Assembly (NCBI GenBank): GCA_021740915.1
Contig: JAIOYW010000006.1
Span: 62,001 to 126,000, forward strand
Direction: 5' to 3'
Length of the DNA: 64,000 nt
Source of the DNA: Ignavibacteriales bacterium
Lineage (GTDB): Bacteria; Bacteroidota; Ignavibacteria; Ignavibacteriales; Melioribacteraceae
A model generated the notes under the pieces. The model made no database searches and was not told the DNA's origin. It worked only from the letters and a program-made list of their open reading frames with translations. This document shows positions 35,107 to 44,213 of this stretch, one piece after another. The translations under genes were made by a program, and so were the position numbers. Each line of letters starts with the position of its first letter. Position 1 is the first letter of the stretch.

Positions 35107-36159
35107 TTGCACGAACTTATCGGTGCTATTCATATTCATTCCATCTTTTCTGATGGTTCCGGTGAAATACCGGATATTGCTTCTGCAGCGGGAGAGGTGG
35201 GTCTCGATTTTATTATGATCACCGATCATAATACGATGAGAGGACTTTCGGAAGGGTATGAGAAATGGTATGGCGAGACACTTGTTCTTATTGGTTGTGA
35301 GATAAACGACAAATTTAATCAGAACCACTATCTTGCTTTTGGCATTGATGAAGCTTTTTCAACAAGAATGCCGGCAAAGGAATACGTTGAAAAAGTTAAG
35401 AGAGCAGGCGGCATCGGATTTCTGGCTCACCCCCATGAAAAACGAAATTCAATGAAAGAGCATCCTCCATATCCATGGACAGCCTGGGATGCCGAAGGAT
35501 TTACAGGTATTGAGATTTGGAATCATATGTCCGAATGGATGGAGGGGCTGACTGAACAGAATAAATTCAATTATTTTATTCATCCGCTGAAATCAATTTT
35601 ATCTCCTAATCCGGATTCTGTCCGGGTATGGGATAAAATTGCCCTCACAAGACCTGTAACAGCTATTGGCGGAGTTGATGCTCATGCACATAAAGTAAAT
35701 CTCCTGGGCTTTTTTGAGGTTGAGGTCTTTCCGTATAAAGTTTTATTCAAATCTGTCCGTACCCACATTCTTGTTAAAAATGACATAAAAAAGCACGCAG
35801 AAGAAGGGGTAGTAAGTAATTCTTTAAAAGCCGAAATATATGGAGCCTTAGCAGCAGGTTCCTGCTATATCTCAAATTTTTATTATGGTGATGCGAAGGG
35901 CTTTCGTTTTTTTGGAAGTAATGATTACAAAAGAATAGAAATGGGCTCCTCAACAGAACTATCCGAAGGATTATTTTTACATGCCGAGATTCCCTCAGAA
36001 GGAGCTGCTGTCAGATTTATCCGCAATGGAAGTATTGTTTTTGAAACGGAATCACAAATATCGGAATACAAAGTGAAAGACCAGGGTGTTTACCGGGTTG
36101 AGGTTTACAAGAATCAACATTGCTGGATTTTTTCGAATCACATACGTATTGGCTTATAA
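35107..36159 (+). CDS. PHP-domain phosphoesterase-like protein
   Basis: 350 residues starting at TTG (35107) with AAGGA 7 bases upstream. The first PHP motif HIHSIFSDG (about 8-16), ITDHNTM (about 37-43), GIGFLAHPHE (about 99-108) and GGVDAHAHK (about 194-202) supply the metal ligands of the polymerase-and-histidinol-phosphatase fold. The C-terminal ~100 residues form an extra beta domain. Substrate is unknown; the family includes nucleoside 3',5'-phosphatases and others. It is 23 bases after the ABM-like gene. Confidence 0.82.
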   Translation: MHELIGAIHIHSIFSDGSGEIPDIASAAGEVGLDFIMITDHNTMRGLSEGYEKWYGETLVLIGCEINDKFNQNHYLAFGIDEAFSTRMPAKEYVEKVKRAGGIGFLAHPHEKRNSMKEHPPYPWTAWDAEGFTGIEIWNHMSEWMEGLTEQNKFNYFIHPLKSILSPNPDSVRVWDKIALTRPVTAIGGVDAHAHKVNLLGFFEVEVFPYKVLFKSVRTHILVKNDIKKHAEEGVVSNSLKAEIYGALAAGSCYISNFYYGDAKGFRFFGSNDYKRIEMGSSTELSEGLFLHAEIPSEGAAVRFIRNGSIVFETESQISEYKVKDQGVYRVEVYKNQHCWIFSNHIRIGL

Positions 36160-36215
36160 GCTATTTTATTTTTATATTTTAAGTCTGTATATATTTTAAC
36201 TCGGAGAACTGTGCT

Positions 36216-36905
36216 GTGTTAGTAAAACCTAAAAAATTCAGTAAAAAACAAATAAAAGAAGACAGTCTTATTAAGAGTGTTTATTCCGCAAGAGTTTTTT
36301 ATGAAGAAAATCAGAAGAATATTTTGATTGTTGCGGGATCTGTAATAGTTGTCGCTTTATTAATGTATTTCTATTACAGCAATAAGAGCGAGAACAATAT
36401 CGCTGCTTCTGCTGAATTAGCAAAAGTTATGCCGCTTTACCGCTCCGGAGCTTTCCAGGAAGCAATTGACGGAAGGCCTGGCACCGATATTACCGGTTTG
36501 CTCAGCATTTCCGATAAATACAGCGGCTCTGAAAACGGAGAAATTGCGCGTGTACTGCTCGGCAATTGTTACCTTAACCTTGGCAAATTTGAAGAGGCGT
36601 ATGACGCCTTCGATGACTATTCCGGCGATAATGAAATTTACAAAGCCACTGCGCTTGCCGGTGTTGCAATGTATTATGAAAATCAGGGCGAATTCGGCGA
36701 TGCAGCTAAAAATTATGAAAAAGCAGCAAAAATTTCCAAAGCTAATGCATCAGTTCCTGAATATCTTTTGAATGCCGGTATTAATTATATCAAATCCGGT
36801 TCAAATGATAAAGCAGAAAAACTTCTTACTTTGGTGAAGGAAGAGTATAAAACATCGCAGATAATCCGCGAAGTTGAAAAATATCTTGCCCTCGTCAGAA
36901 ACTAA
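36216..36905 (+). CDS. membrane-anchored TPR protein
   Basis: 229 residues starting at GTG (36216), with GGAG nine bases upstream. One membrane segment (about 28-50, NILIVAGSVIVVALLMYFYY) is followed by TPR-like repeats (GNCYLNLGKFEEAYDAFDDY, AGVAMYYENQGEFGDAAKNYEKAA) in the periplasm. This organisation resembles YfgM-type ancillary proteins. It lies upstream of efp but 65 bases apart. Confidence 0.78.
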   Translation: MLVKPKKFSKKQIKEDSLIKSVYSARVFYEENQKNILIVAGSVIVVALLMYFYYSNKSENNIAASAELAKVMPLYRSGAFQEAIDGRPGTDITGLLSISDKYSGSENGEIARVLLGNCYLNLGKFEEAYDAFDDYSGDNEIYKATALAGVAMYYENQGEFGDAAKNYEKAAKISKANASVPEYLLNAGINYIKSGSNDKAEKLLTLVKEEYKTSQIIREVEKYLALVRN

Positions 36906-36970
36906 GCATTTTGCTTTATTATTTAATTATTATCTTTAAGTGTGATTTAATTTTAATAGCAGGATAATTT

Positions 36971-37537
36971 ATGTCAGATACATCAGATTTCAGGAATGGA
37001 CTAATTTTAAGATTTAAGAATGATTTATACGCTATTGTTGAGTTTCAACATGTTAAACCAGGAAAGGGAGGAGCTTTTGTCAGAACCTCTCTGAAGAATC
37101 TCAAAACTGGCAGGGTGCTTGACAATACTTTTCGTTCAGGCGAGTCTGTTGAAATTGTGAGAGTTGAGAGAAGAAAATATCAGTATCTATATAAAGAATC
37201 TTCCGGACTGGTTCTTATGGATAATGAAACTTACGATCAGATTACCGTTGCCGAAAGTTATTTCGGAGATGGGCAGTATTTTCTTAAGGAAAGTGATATT
37301 GTGGATGTTCTTCTCGATGACAATGAGCAGATTATTACCGTTGAAATTCCTATATTTGTTAATCTTATGGTTGAGGAAACTGAACCAGGATTCAAGGGTG
37401 ATACAGCAACAAACACTTTGAAACCTGCAAAGATGGAAACAGGGGCAACAGTGAATGTCCCGCTTTTTGTGGACACGGGTGATTTTATTAAAGTTGATAC
37501 CCGTACTGGGACTTACGTCGAACGAGTTAAAAACTAA
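36971..37537 (+). CDS. efp: elongation factor P
   Basis: 188 residues, three beta-barrel domains. The N-terminal domain has the loop HVKPGKGGAFVRTSLKN with Lys32 at the tip, the residue that is post-translationally modified in many bacteria. C-terminal VPLFVDTGDFIKVDTRTGTYVERV is the family signature. EF-P relieves stalling at polyproline. The modification enzymes EpmA/EpmB are not in the window. Unlike proline-loop EF-Ps, the tip residue is lysine. It is followed by accB 12 bases later, an arrangement seen in many bacteria. Confidence 0.96.
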   Translation: MSDTSDFRNGLILRFKNDLYAIVEFQHVKPGKGGAFVRTSLKNLKTGRVLDNTFRSGESVEIVRVERRKYQYLYKESSGLVLMDNETYDQITVAESYFGDGQYFLKESDIVDVLLDDNEQIITVEIPIFVNLMVEETEPGFKGDTATNTLKPAKMETGATVNVPLFVDTGDFIKVDTRTGTYVERVKN

Positions 37538-37549
37538 AAAGCTAAAATC

Positions 37550-38011
37550 ATGGATATAAATCTTTTAAAAAGACTGGTCAGGATGGTTGAGACCAGCAAT
37601 ATTGCCGAGTTTTCGGTTCAGGAAGGCGATCTTAGAGTTAAAATCGCCAAATATTCTTCTAATCCTGCTCCTGTAATCACTATGCCTGCAAATGCTGTTC
37701 CAGCTGCTCCGGCAGCCGCGGCGCCAGTTGTTCCATCTGAACCAAAGCCTGCTGAAAACCTTCAAAATCTATATGAAGTTAAATCCCCAATTGTCGGCAC
37801 ATTCTACCGTGCACCTGCACCCGATGCTGACCCCTATATAAAAGTCGGAGACCAGGTTTCGCCAGGAACTGTGCTTTGTATAATTGAAGCCATGAAACTG
37901 ATGAACGAAATAGAGTCTGATGTATCTGGTACTGTCGTGAAAATTCTTGTTGAAAATTCATCGCCGGTCGAATACAATCAACCTTTATTTCTCATTGAGC
38001 TGAATAAATAA
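37550..38011 (+). CDS. accB: biotin carboxyl carrier protein of acetyl-CoA carboxylase
   Basis: 153 residues. An N-terminal helix segment, a Pro/Ala linker (about 40-65) and a C-terminal biotinyl domain with [12 protein letters not shown]; Lys116 is the biotin attachment site. [17 protein letters not shown] is the BCCP 'thumb' region. It forms the carrier of acetyl-CoA carboxylase with AccC encoded 12 bases downstream. The carboxyltransferase genes accA and accD are not here. Confidence 0.96.
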   Translation: MDINLLKRLVRMVETSNIAEFSVQEGDLRVKIAKYSSNPAPVITMPANAVPAAPAAAAPVVPSEPKPAENLQNLYEVKSPIVGTFYRAPAPDADPYIKVGDQVSPGTVLCIIEAMKLMNEIESDVSGTVVKILVENSSPVEYNQPLFLIELNK

Positions 38012-38023
38012 CCGGGAGTCCGA

Positions 38024-39364
38024 TTGTTTAAGAAAATTCTTATTGCCAACCGTGGAGAAATTGCACTCAGAATAATACGCACTTGCAAAGAAATGGGCAT
38101 TGCCACAGTTGCTGTTTATTCAGTTCCCGATGAAGATTCTCTTCATGTTGTGTTTGCAGATGAAGCTGTATGTATTGGTCCGGCTCCAAGCCGGGACAGC
38201 TATCTCAAAATTCCAAGTATTATGTCTGCCGCCCAGATAACAGGTGCCGATGCGATTCATCCTGGTTATGGTTTTCTTGCTGAGAATGCTGAATTTTCGG
38301 AGATATGCGAAGAAGCCGGAATTAAATTTATTGGGCCTTCTCCTGATATGATCAGAAGAATGGGCGACAAAGCCCTTGCCAAAGAAACAATGAAAGGTGT
38401 GGATGTTCCCGTTGTTCCGGGAAGCGACGGAGCTTTAAAAGACGCTAAGGAAGCAAAAGAAATAGCATTGAAAGTTGGTTATCCTGTTATGCTTAAAGCG
38501 TCAGCCGGTGGCGGCGGTAAAGGCATGAGGATCGTATATAGCGAAGATCAGATTGAAAAAGCTTTCCAAACCGCAAGCAATGAAGCCGAAGCTGCATTTG
38601 GCAATCCGGAATTATACCTTGAGAAGTTTATTGAAAATCCCAGACATATTGAAATTCAGGTCATGGGAGATCAGTTTGGAAATGTGTATTGTTATGGTGA
38701 AAGAGATTGCACTGTCCAGCGTCGTCACCAGAAACTCGTTGAGGAAGCACCTTCACCGTTTATCACCCCTGCAATTCGGCAAAAAATGATAGAAGCCGCT
38801 ACCAAGGGCGCCAAAGCAGTAAATTACGAAGGGGCAGGGACTATCGAATTTATTGCCGATAAAAATAAAAATTTTTACTTCATCGAAATGAATACCCGGA
38901 TACAGGTTGAACATCCCGTAACCGAGATGGTATTCAATACTGATTTGATCAAACAGCAGATACTGGCTGCGGCAGGTGAACAAATTGCAGTTCCGCCAAT
39001 GAATCCGATCGGACATGCTTTCGAGTTCAGGATTAATGCCGAAGACCCAGATAATAATTTCAGACCCTCACCAGGCAAACTTGAATACCTTCATTTCCCG
39101 GGAGGATTTGGTATTAGGGTCGATTCTCATGTATATAATGACTATAAAGTGCCGCCTTATTACGATTCTCTTATTGCTAAACTTATCGTTTGGGGAACAG
39201 ATCGTGAGCATGCGATTAAAAGGGCTAAAAGGGCATTTGATGAATTTACAGTTGAAGGAGTTAAGACAACAATACCATTCCATAAAATGGTATTGGATAA
39301 CCCCGATTTCAACAACAATAATTATGATACCTCATTTATTGATAAATTATTAAATAAAAATTAA
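38024..39364 (+). CDS. accC: biotin carboxylase
   Basis: 446 residues: ATP-dependent carboxylation of BCCP-biotin. The N-terminal [22 protein letters not shown], the ATP-grasp glycine loop [10 protein letters not shown] (about 160-169), [16 protein letters not shown], and [17 protein letters not shown] are all present. It starts at TTG (38024) with GGGAG upstream. accB is immediately upstream and gcvH follows at 28 bases. Confidence 0.97.
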   Translation: MFKKILIANRGEIALRIIRTCKEMGIATVAVYSVPDEDSLHVVFADEAVCIGPAPSRDSYLKIPSIMSAAQITGADAIHPGYGFLAENAEFSEICEEAGIKFIGPSPDMIRRMGDKALAKETMKGVDVPVVPGSDGALKDAKEAKEIALKVGYPVMLKASAGGGGKGMRIVYSEDQIEKAFQTASNEAEAAFGNPELYLEKFIENPRHIEIQVMGDQFGNVYCYGERDCTVQRRHQKLVEEAPSPFITPAIRQKMIEAATKGAKAVNYEGAGTIEFIADKNKNFYFIEMNTRIQVEHPVTEMVFNTDLIKQQILAAAGEQIAVPPMNPIGHAFEFRINAEDPDNNFRPSPGKLEYLHFPGGFGIRVDSHVYNDYKVPPYYDSLIAKLIVWGTDREHAIKRAKRAFDEFTVEGVKTTIPFHKMVLDNPDFNNNNYDTSFIDKLLNKN

Positions 39365-39391
39365 GAGTAAAATAAGGACTCAGAGGATATT

Positions 39392-39772
39392 ATGAGTATT
39401 CCAGCAAATTTGAAGTACACTGCCGAACATGAATGGATTAAAATCGAAGGAAATACCGGTATTATTGGTATTACTGAATATGCACAGGGCGAACTCGGCG
39501 ATGTTGTTTATGTTGATATTGCTGCTGACCTTGAAGGTATCAGCAAGGGTGAAACATTCGGTACTATTGAAGCTGTAAAAACAGTAAGTGATCTGTATGC
39601 TCCGTGTTCCGGTAAAGTTATTGAAGTTAATCCAAAGTTACAGGACCAGGCAGAGTTAATTAATTCAGACCCTTATGGCGAAGGCTGGCTTATTAAGGTT
39701 GAGATTGCAGATTCTTCTGAACTTGATGATCTCATGACAGACGGAGATTACGCAAAACATATAGGTCAATGA
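39392..39772 (+). CDS. gcvH: glycine cleavage system H protein (lipoyl carrier)
   Basis: 126 residues. The lipoyl domain has GTIEAVKTVSDLYAPCSG, with Lys63 as the lipoylation site, and the N-terminal YTAEHEWI of GcvH. The other glycine-cleavage genes (gcvT, gcvP) are not adjacent. It could serve either glycine decarboxylation or as a relay in lipoate assembly. Its ATGA end overlaps the next gene. Confidence 0.95.
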   Translation: MSIPANLKYTAEHEWIKIEGNTGIIGITEYAQGELGDVVYVDIAADLEGISKGETFGTIEAVKTVSDLYAPCSGKVIEVNPKLQDQAELINSDPYGEGWLIKVEIADSSELDDLMTDGDYAKHIGQ

Positions 39773-40773
39773 AAATTCTTTATATAGCCGGATATTCGCG
39801 GATGGTATTATTTAATAGACTGATACCGGATGCTCTAAGAAAAAACGGCTGCGAAGTTATCGAATTCGATTGGAATTCAGTATATAGTTTCAACAAAGCA
39901 ATAAAAATATTTTCCTCAGTAAAAGTTAAGCAGGAAATAAATATTCGAGTTATCGGGGCTGTGAAAAAACACAACCCCGATATTGTATTTATACTCAAGG
40001 GTGAGCCGTTGACCTATGATACACTGAAGGAAATAAAAGAGATAAATAACCCGGTCATGATCAACTGGTTCGGTGATGACCCCTGGGAATTTCCGGTATT
40101 CTCCGGACCCGCCTCAAAATATTATGATTTTTTCTTCACTTACGATCCGTGGTCTGTTGCCCTTTATAAAAATGCCGGACACAAAAATGCATGGCATCTG
40201 CCTTACGGTTATGTACCTGCTGCGGCAGACAGAGCTGATTTAAGCAGTTCGGACGTAAAAAAATACTCCTGCGACATTTCTTTTATCGGCAGTCATTATC
40301 CCAAAAGAGAAGAAATTCTTAAGGAACTGATGAATAAGTATAACCTCAGGATATGGGGACGCGGATGGAAAAATACATCCTGCGGTTCCGCTTATCAGGG
40401 ACACGCTCTTTACGGTTATGAAATGCTGAAAGCTATGAAATGCAGTAAAATACTGCTCAATATTCACAAAGGCTTTGAAGAGGGAGTTGAAAATTCCGGA
40501 GAGGGTCTTAATCTCCGGGTTGCTGAAGGCGCCGCATGTGCTTCATTTCAGATGTCAAACTTTCAGGCTGATATTCCCAACAGATTTTTACCGGATAAAG
40601 AGATCGTTCTGTTTTCTGACCGCCAGGAAATGTATCAAAAAATTGAATTCTACCTGAGTAATGATGAAGCCAGAAAAATGATTGCTCAAAATGGCAGAAA
40701 CCGTCTTGAAAAAGATCATCTTCTCGAGATACGGATGAAAGAAATGCTCGAAATTATTTCGGAAAATAATTAA
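39769..40773 (+). CDS. glycosyltransferase, CgeB-like
   Basis: 334 residues. The N-terminal half is Rossmann-like (KILYIAGYSRMVLFNRLIPDAL). The segment NPVMINWFGDDPWEFP and DFFFTYDPWSVALYKNAG are typical of the CgeB/DUF3880 glycosyltransferase group, and the C-terminal third has GEGLNLRVAEGAACASFQMSNF (GT-B-like donor-binding region). The donor and acceptor are unknown. The start overlaps gcvH by 4 bases and the stop overlaps guaA by 1. Confidence 0.75.
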   Translation: MKILYIAGYSRMVLFNRLIPDALRKNGCEVIEFDWNSVYSFNKAIKIFSSVKVKQEINIRVIGAVKKHNPDIVFILKGEPLTYDTLKEIKEINNPVMINWFGDDPWEFPVFSGPASKYYDFFFTYDPWSVALYKNAGHKNAWHLPYGYVPAAADRADLSSSDVKKYSCDISFIGSHYPKREEILKELMNKYNLRIWGRGWKNTSCGSAYQGHALYGYEMLKAMKCSKILLNIHKGFEEGVENSGEGLNLRVAEGAACASFQMSNFQADIPNRFLPDKEIVLFSDRQEMYQKIEFYLSNDEARKMIAQNGRNRLEKDHLLEIRMKEMLEIISENN

Positions 40774-42314
40774 TGATCCATGATCAGTGGTTCCTGATAC
40801 TTGATTTCGGTTCTCAGTTTACTCAGTTAATAGCGAGAAGACTGCGCGAAAAAAATGTTTATTGTGAAATCCACCCGCATACATTTAGTTTAGATGATAT
40901 TAAGGGAGAATTGCCCGCAGGAATAATTCTATCGGGCGGGCCTATGAGCGTTTATGAGGAGGATTCTCCCGATTTCGACCAGCGGTTTCTCCTTATTAAA
41001 AAACCGGTTCTGGGAATCTGTTATGGACTACAGCTTCTTGCAAAACAGTTCGGGGCCAAAACTGAACCTGCAAAAGACCGTGAATACGGCAGAACCCAAT
41101 TGGATATTAAAAATTTCAATGGCATACTCTCAGGCGTCCGGCAGCATTCAATTGTCTGGATGAGTCACGGTGATTTGGTTTCTGCGGCGCCTAAAGGATT
41201 TGATATCACTGCCGTATCCGAGAATACGCCTGTTGCTGTTATAGAGAATCCTGGTAACAGGATTTACGGCTTGCAGTTCCATCCTGAAGTTATCCACACT
41301 CAGGAAGGATCGGTTATCCTCGATAATTTTATTTTCAAAATATGTGCTGCAAAACCGGATTGGAAGCCTGGACATATCATTTCAGGAATGATCGAAGATA
41401 TCCGCAGGAAAACCAATAATGGAAATGTTCTTTGTGCCCTGAGCGGGGGTGTGGACTCCTCAGTCGCAGCCGTGCTTGTGCATAAAAGTATTGGCAGCCG
41501 GCTCAAATGTGTGCACATCGATACCGGGATGATGCGTAAAAATGAAAGCTCAGACTTTGTTAGAATTTTCAGGGAAAAATTTTCGATTGAAGTAATACAC
41601 ATTAATGCAGAAGATATTTTTCTTGCCAGATTAAAAGACGTTGCCGACCCTGAGCATAAGCGGAAAATAATCGGCAATACTTTTATCGAATTATTTGAAG
41701 AAGAAGCCGGGAAACTCGGGAATGTGGATTTTCTTGTGCAAGGAACTTTATACCCGGATGTTATTGAATCAGTCAGCGTGAAAGGCAAGTCTGTAACAAT
41801 TAAAACTCATCATAATGTCGGGGGATTACCGGATAAGATGAACCTTAAACTGATAGAACCATTCAGGGAACTTTTCAAAGATGAGGTCAGGGAAATTGGA
41901 CGAGAACTTGGCATCCCGGAATCTTTTATTTCCCGGCATCCTTTTCCTGGACCCGGACTTGCAGTAAGAGTACTCGGAGCAGTTACACCCGAAAGGCTGA
42001 ATATACTGCGTGAAGCTGACGATATTTACATTTCAGCGTTGCATAAGTATGGAATTTACGATGAGATATGGCAGGCATTCGGCGTTCTATTACCGGTGCA
42101 GTCGGTTGGAGTAATGGGTGATGCCCGGACATATGAAAATGTGCTGGCTTTACGTGCCGTAACTTCTGTTGACGGAATGACAGCGGATTGGTATCATTTC
42201 GGACATGATTTTCTTGCTGAGGTATCGAACCTGATAATACGTTCAGTGCGCGGCATAAACCGTGTAGTTTACGATATTAGTTCCAAACCCCCTTCGACAA
42301 TAGAATGGGAATAG
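40773..42314 (+). CDS. guaA: GMP synthase (glutamine-hydrolysing)
   Basis: XMP + Gln + ATP to GMP. 513 residues. The class I amidotransferase has Cys83 in VLGICYGLQ and the FHPEV histidine (about 170). The ATP pyrophosphatase loop is ALSGGVDSS (about 223-231). The C-terminal dimerisation domain with RPFPGPGLAVR-like HPFPGPGLAVRVLG and the YDISSKPPSTIEWE end are intact. Its ATG overlaps the previous stop by one base (TAATG). Confidence 0.97.
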   Translation: MIHDQWFLILDFGSQFTQLIARRLREKNVYCEIHPHTFSLDDIKGELPAGIILSGGPMSVYEEDSPDFDQRFLLIKKPVLGICYGLQLLAKQFGAKTEPAKDREYGRTQLDIKNFNGILSGVRQHSIVWMSHGDLVSAAPKGFDITAVSENTPVAVIENPGNRIYGLQFHPEVIHTQEGSVILDNFIFKICAAKPDWKPGHIISGMIEDIRRKTNNGNVLCALSGGVDSSVAAVLVHKSIGSRLKCVHIDTGMMRKNESSDFVRIFREKFSIEVIHINAEDIFLARLKDVADPEHKRKIIGNTFIELFEEEAGKLGNVDFLVQGTLYPDVIESVSVKGKSVTIKTHHNVGGLPDKMNLKLIEPFRELFKDEVREIGRELGIPESFISRHPFPGPGLAVRVLGAVTPERLNILREADDIYISALHKYGIYDEIWQAFGVLLPVQSVGVMGDARTYENVLALRAVTSVDGMTADWYHFGHDFLAEVSNLIIRSVRGINRVVYDISSKPPSTIEWE

Positions 42315-42340
42315 ATTTTGACTATGAGACAATGTGAATA

Positions 42341-43021
42341 ATGCCGGATATTGTCAAAGACCTTCCGGAATCTGACCGTCCAAGAGAAAAACTTATTGCA
42401 AAAGGTCCACAAGCATTGACTGAAAGAGAACTGATTGCAATTTTGCTTAGAACAGGGACAAAAGGGAAATCGGTTTTAACTATTGCCGGCGAATTGATAT
42501 CAAAAGCGGGCGGTTTATCACAACTTGCTTTATATTCGATTGCAAAGCTTATTAAAGAAAATGGAATAAAAAATGATAAAGCTGCAACCCTTGCCGCAGC
42601 ATTCGAGATCGGCAGGAGAATTGATGCCGGAGCGCTTACTAAAAATGCTGTGATTTCCGGATCGAAAAGTGTAGCAGATTATTTTATTCCAATTTTAAGG
42701 GATGATCTGCAGGAAAAATTCTTTGTGGTAAGTTTAACAACGGCACATCGTATAATAAGATCTGATGAAATCACAAAAGGGACATTGAATGCATCCCTGG
42801 TTCATGCGCGGGAAGTTTTTCGGAATGCAATTGAGAATAGCGCCGCAGCCATTATTTTGCTCCACAATCATCCAAGCGGCAATATTGAACCGAGTCCGGA
42901 AGATAAGCGTGTAACAAATAAACTCGCGGAAGCGGGCAAAATTATCGATATCCAGGTTCTTGATCATCTTATTATCGGGAAGGAACGATACTTTAGTTTC
43001 AGCGATGCCGGGCTTCTCTGA
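42341..43021 (+). CDS. radC: RadC/JAB-domain protein
   Basis: 226 residues. The N-terminal helix-hairpin-helix region (GPQALTERELIAILLRTG) and a C-terminal JAMM metalloprotease-like motif, HNHPSGNIEPSPEDK (about 172-186), are present. The historical DNA-repair role of RadC is disputed. It lies 26 bases after guaA and ends a co-directional run. Confidence 0.93.
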   Translation: MPDIVKDLPESDRPREKLIAKGPQALTERELIAILLRTGTKGKSVLTIAGELISKAGGLSQLALYSIAKLIKENGIKNDKAATLAAAFEIGRRIDAGALTKNAVISGSKSVADYFIPILRDDLQEKFFVVSLTTAHRIIRSDEITKGTLNASLVHAREVFRNAIENSAAAIILLHNHPSGNIEPSPEDKRVTNKLAEAGKIIDIQVLDHLIIGKERYFSFSDAGLL

Positions 43022-43126
43022 GATATAAAAATACTTTTTTAAAGATAATATTGAGAAAACAAAAGATTTTTATTTATATTTAAAGATCATATTGTATATC
43101 ATTTAGAACTATAATTCGGAGGAAAA

Positions 43127-43402
43127 ATGAAGAATCTCAAAACCCTTGTGCGTTCTGCTGTTTTTGCAGGTCTGCTCGTTGGTTTTATCGGTTTGACTGG
43201 TTGTAGTGGTGTTTCGCCGGAACAAATGGCTGAATTAGAAAACCTTAGAACCGAAGTAAGTGAAATGACAAAACAGATCAACACCCTGAAGAGCGAGAAA
43301 TCAAAGCTCGAAAGAGATCTGGCTGAAAGAAAAGCTAAACTCGATCAGTGCGAAAAAGACAAAGCTGCAACCAAAGCAAATCTTCAGAAAATGGGTAATT
43401 AA
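43127..43402 (+). CDS. small coiled-coil lipoprotein
   Basis: 91 residues. The lipobox LTGC places the lipidated cysteine at about residue 26, after a hydrophobic signal (VFAGLLVGFIGLTG). The rest is a single heptad-rich coiled coil (LENLRTEVSEMTKQINTLKSEKSKLERDL). Size and design recall Lpp-like envelope lipoproteins, without evident sequence homology. A GGAGG ribosome binding site is present. It pairs with the LysM gene 32 bases downstream. Confidence 0.78.
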   Translation: MKNLKTLVRSAVFAGLLVGFIGLTGCSGVSPEQMAELENLRTEVSEMTKQINTLKSEKSKLERDLAERKAKLDQCEKDKAATKANLQKMGN

Positions 43403-43434
43403 AAAAGTTAACTAATAAGGAATCGGAGGAATTA

Positions 43435-44130
43435 ATGAAATTCACCAAAATATTTACAGTTGTATATCTTGTCCTCATTGCTACGGTTACTTTTGCTCAG
43501 GAAATGACCGAAGATGAATGGCAGGGTGAAATGAACAGACTCACTGAGAAAAAAGTGTCTCTGACAAAAGAATTGACTGATCTGCAGAATGATGTAAATA
43601 AAACAAAAGCTGAACTTGATGCTCTTGCTTCTTATGATGACTGCATGAGTGAATTATATGCATTAGTTGGCGGAACCAAAGCTGATATCGACGCTTTCAG
43701 AAAAAAAGTAAACGCACTTGAAGCGAAAATTGACCGCAAAGAAGGTCCAAAAGCTGATCGTCAGGCTGAACTTGATGCTCTCAAAGCAAATAAACTGAGC
43801 GCGCTTCCTGAATTTTACAATAAAGTTCATAATGAATTGCAGAGAAAACTTGATGCATGGGTTGACGTTCAGGCTGAAATAGTCAAACAAGATATTGATT
43901 ATGAAGTTGTAAAAGGCGACCACCTCTGGGGTATTGCTAAAAAAGATCAGCATTTCGGCAACGCTTTTGCTTGGCCAATGATCTACAAAGCTAACAGAGA
44001 CAAAATTAAGAATCCTGATCTTATCTATCCAAAACAGGTCTTCAGAATCCCGAACCTTACTGAAGAAGAAAAAGCTAAATATGACAAGATCAGAAGAAAT
44101 TATAAACCAGCTCCGGCTCCGGCACAATAA
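43435..44130 (+). CDS. exported coiled-coil protein with LysM domain
   Basis: 231 residues with a signal peptide (TVVYLVLIATVTFAQ). Residues ~25-145 form a charged coiled coil (MNRLTEKKVSLTKELTDLQNDVNKTK). The C-terminal ~70 residues are a LysM-like peptidoglycan-binding domain (YEVVKGDHLWGIAKK, WPMIYKANRDKIKNPDLIYPKQVFRIP). Together with the lipoprotein upstream it may link the outer membrane and cell wall (inference). A good ribosome binding site GGAGG is present. Confidence 0.88.
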   Translation: MKFTKIFTVVYLVLIATVTFAQEMTEDEWQGEMNRLTEKKVSLTKELTDLQNDVNKTKAELDALASYDDCMSELYALVGGTKADIDAFRKKVNALEAKIDRKEGPKADRQAELDALKANKLSALPEFYNKVHNELQRKLDAWVDVQAEIVKQDIDYEVVKGDHLWGIAKKDQHFGNAFAWPMIYKANRDKIKNPDLIYPKQVFRIPNLTEEEKAKYDKIRRNYKPAPAPAQ

Positions 44131-44160
44131 TTTCCTTTGTGATTTATTGATTTAAGATTG

Positions 44161-44197
44161 AATGCCCTTTTCGCTTCTGCGGAAAGGGCATTTTGTT
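44161..44197 (+). terminator. terminator after the LysM gene
   Basis: AATGCCCTTTTC pairs with GGAAAGGGCATT (one G-U pair) around a short loop and is followed by TTTGTTT. It ends 17 bases before the probable phoH start. Confidence 0.8.
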
Positions 44198-44213
44198 TAT
44201 TGGAGGAATAAAA

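Noticed and set aside
41300-41788. A 162-residue minus-strand frame inside guaA
   Set aside because: It is antisense to the conserved GMP synthase coding region, with composition typical of a shadow frame.
43663-44127. A 154-residue minus-strand frame opposite the LysM gene
   Set aside because: It is antisense to a clear LysM/coiled-coil protein and is rich in Phe and Ser, as expected from reading a Lys/Glu-rich gene backward.
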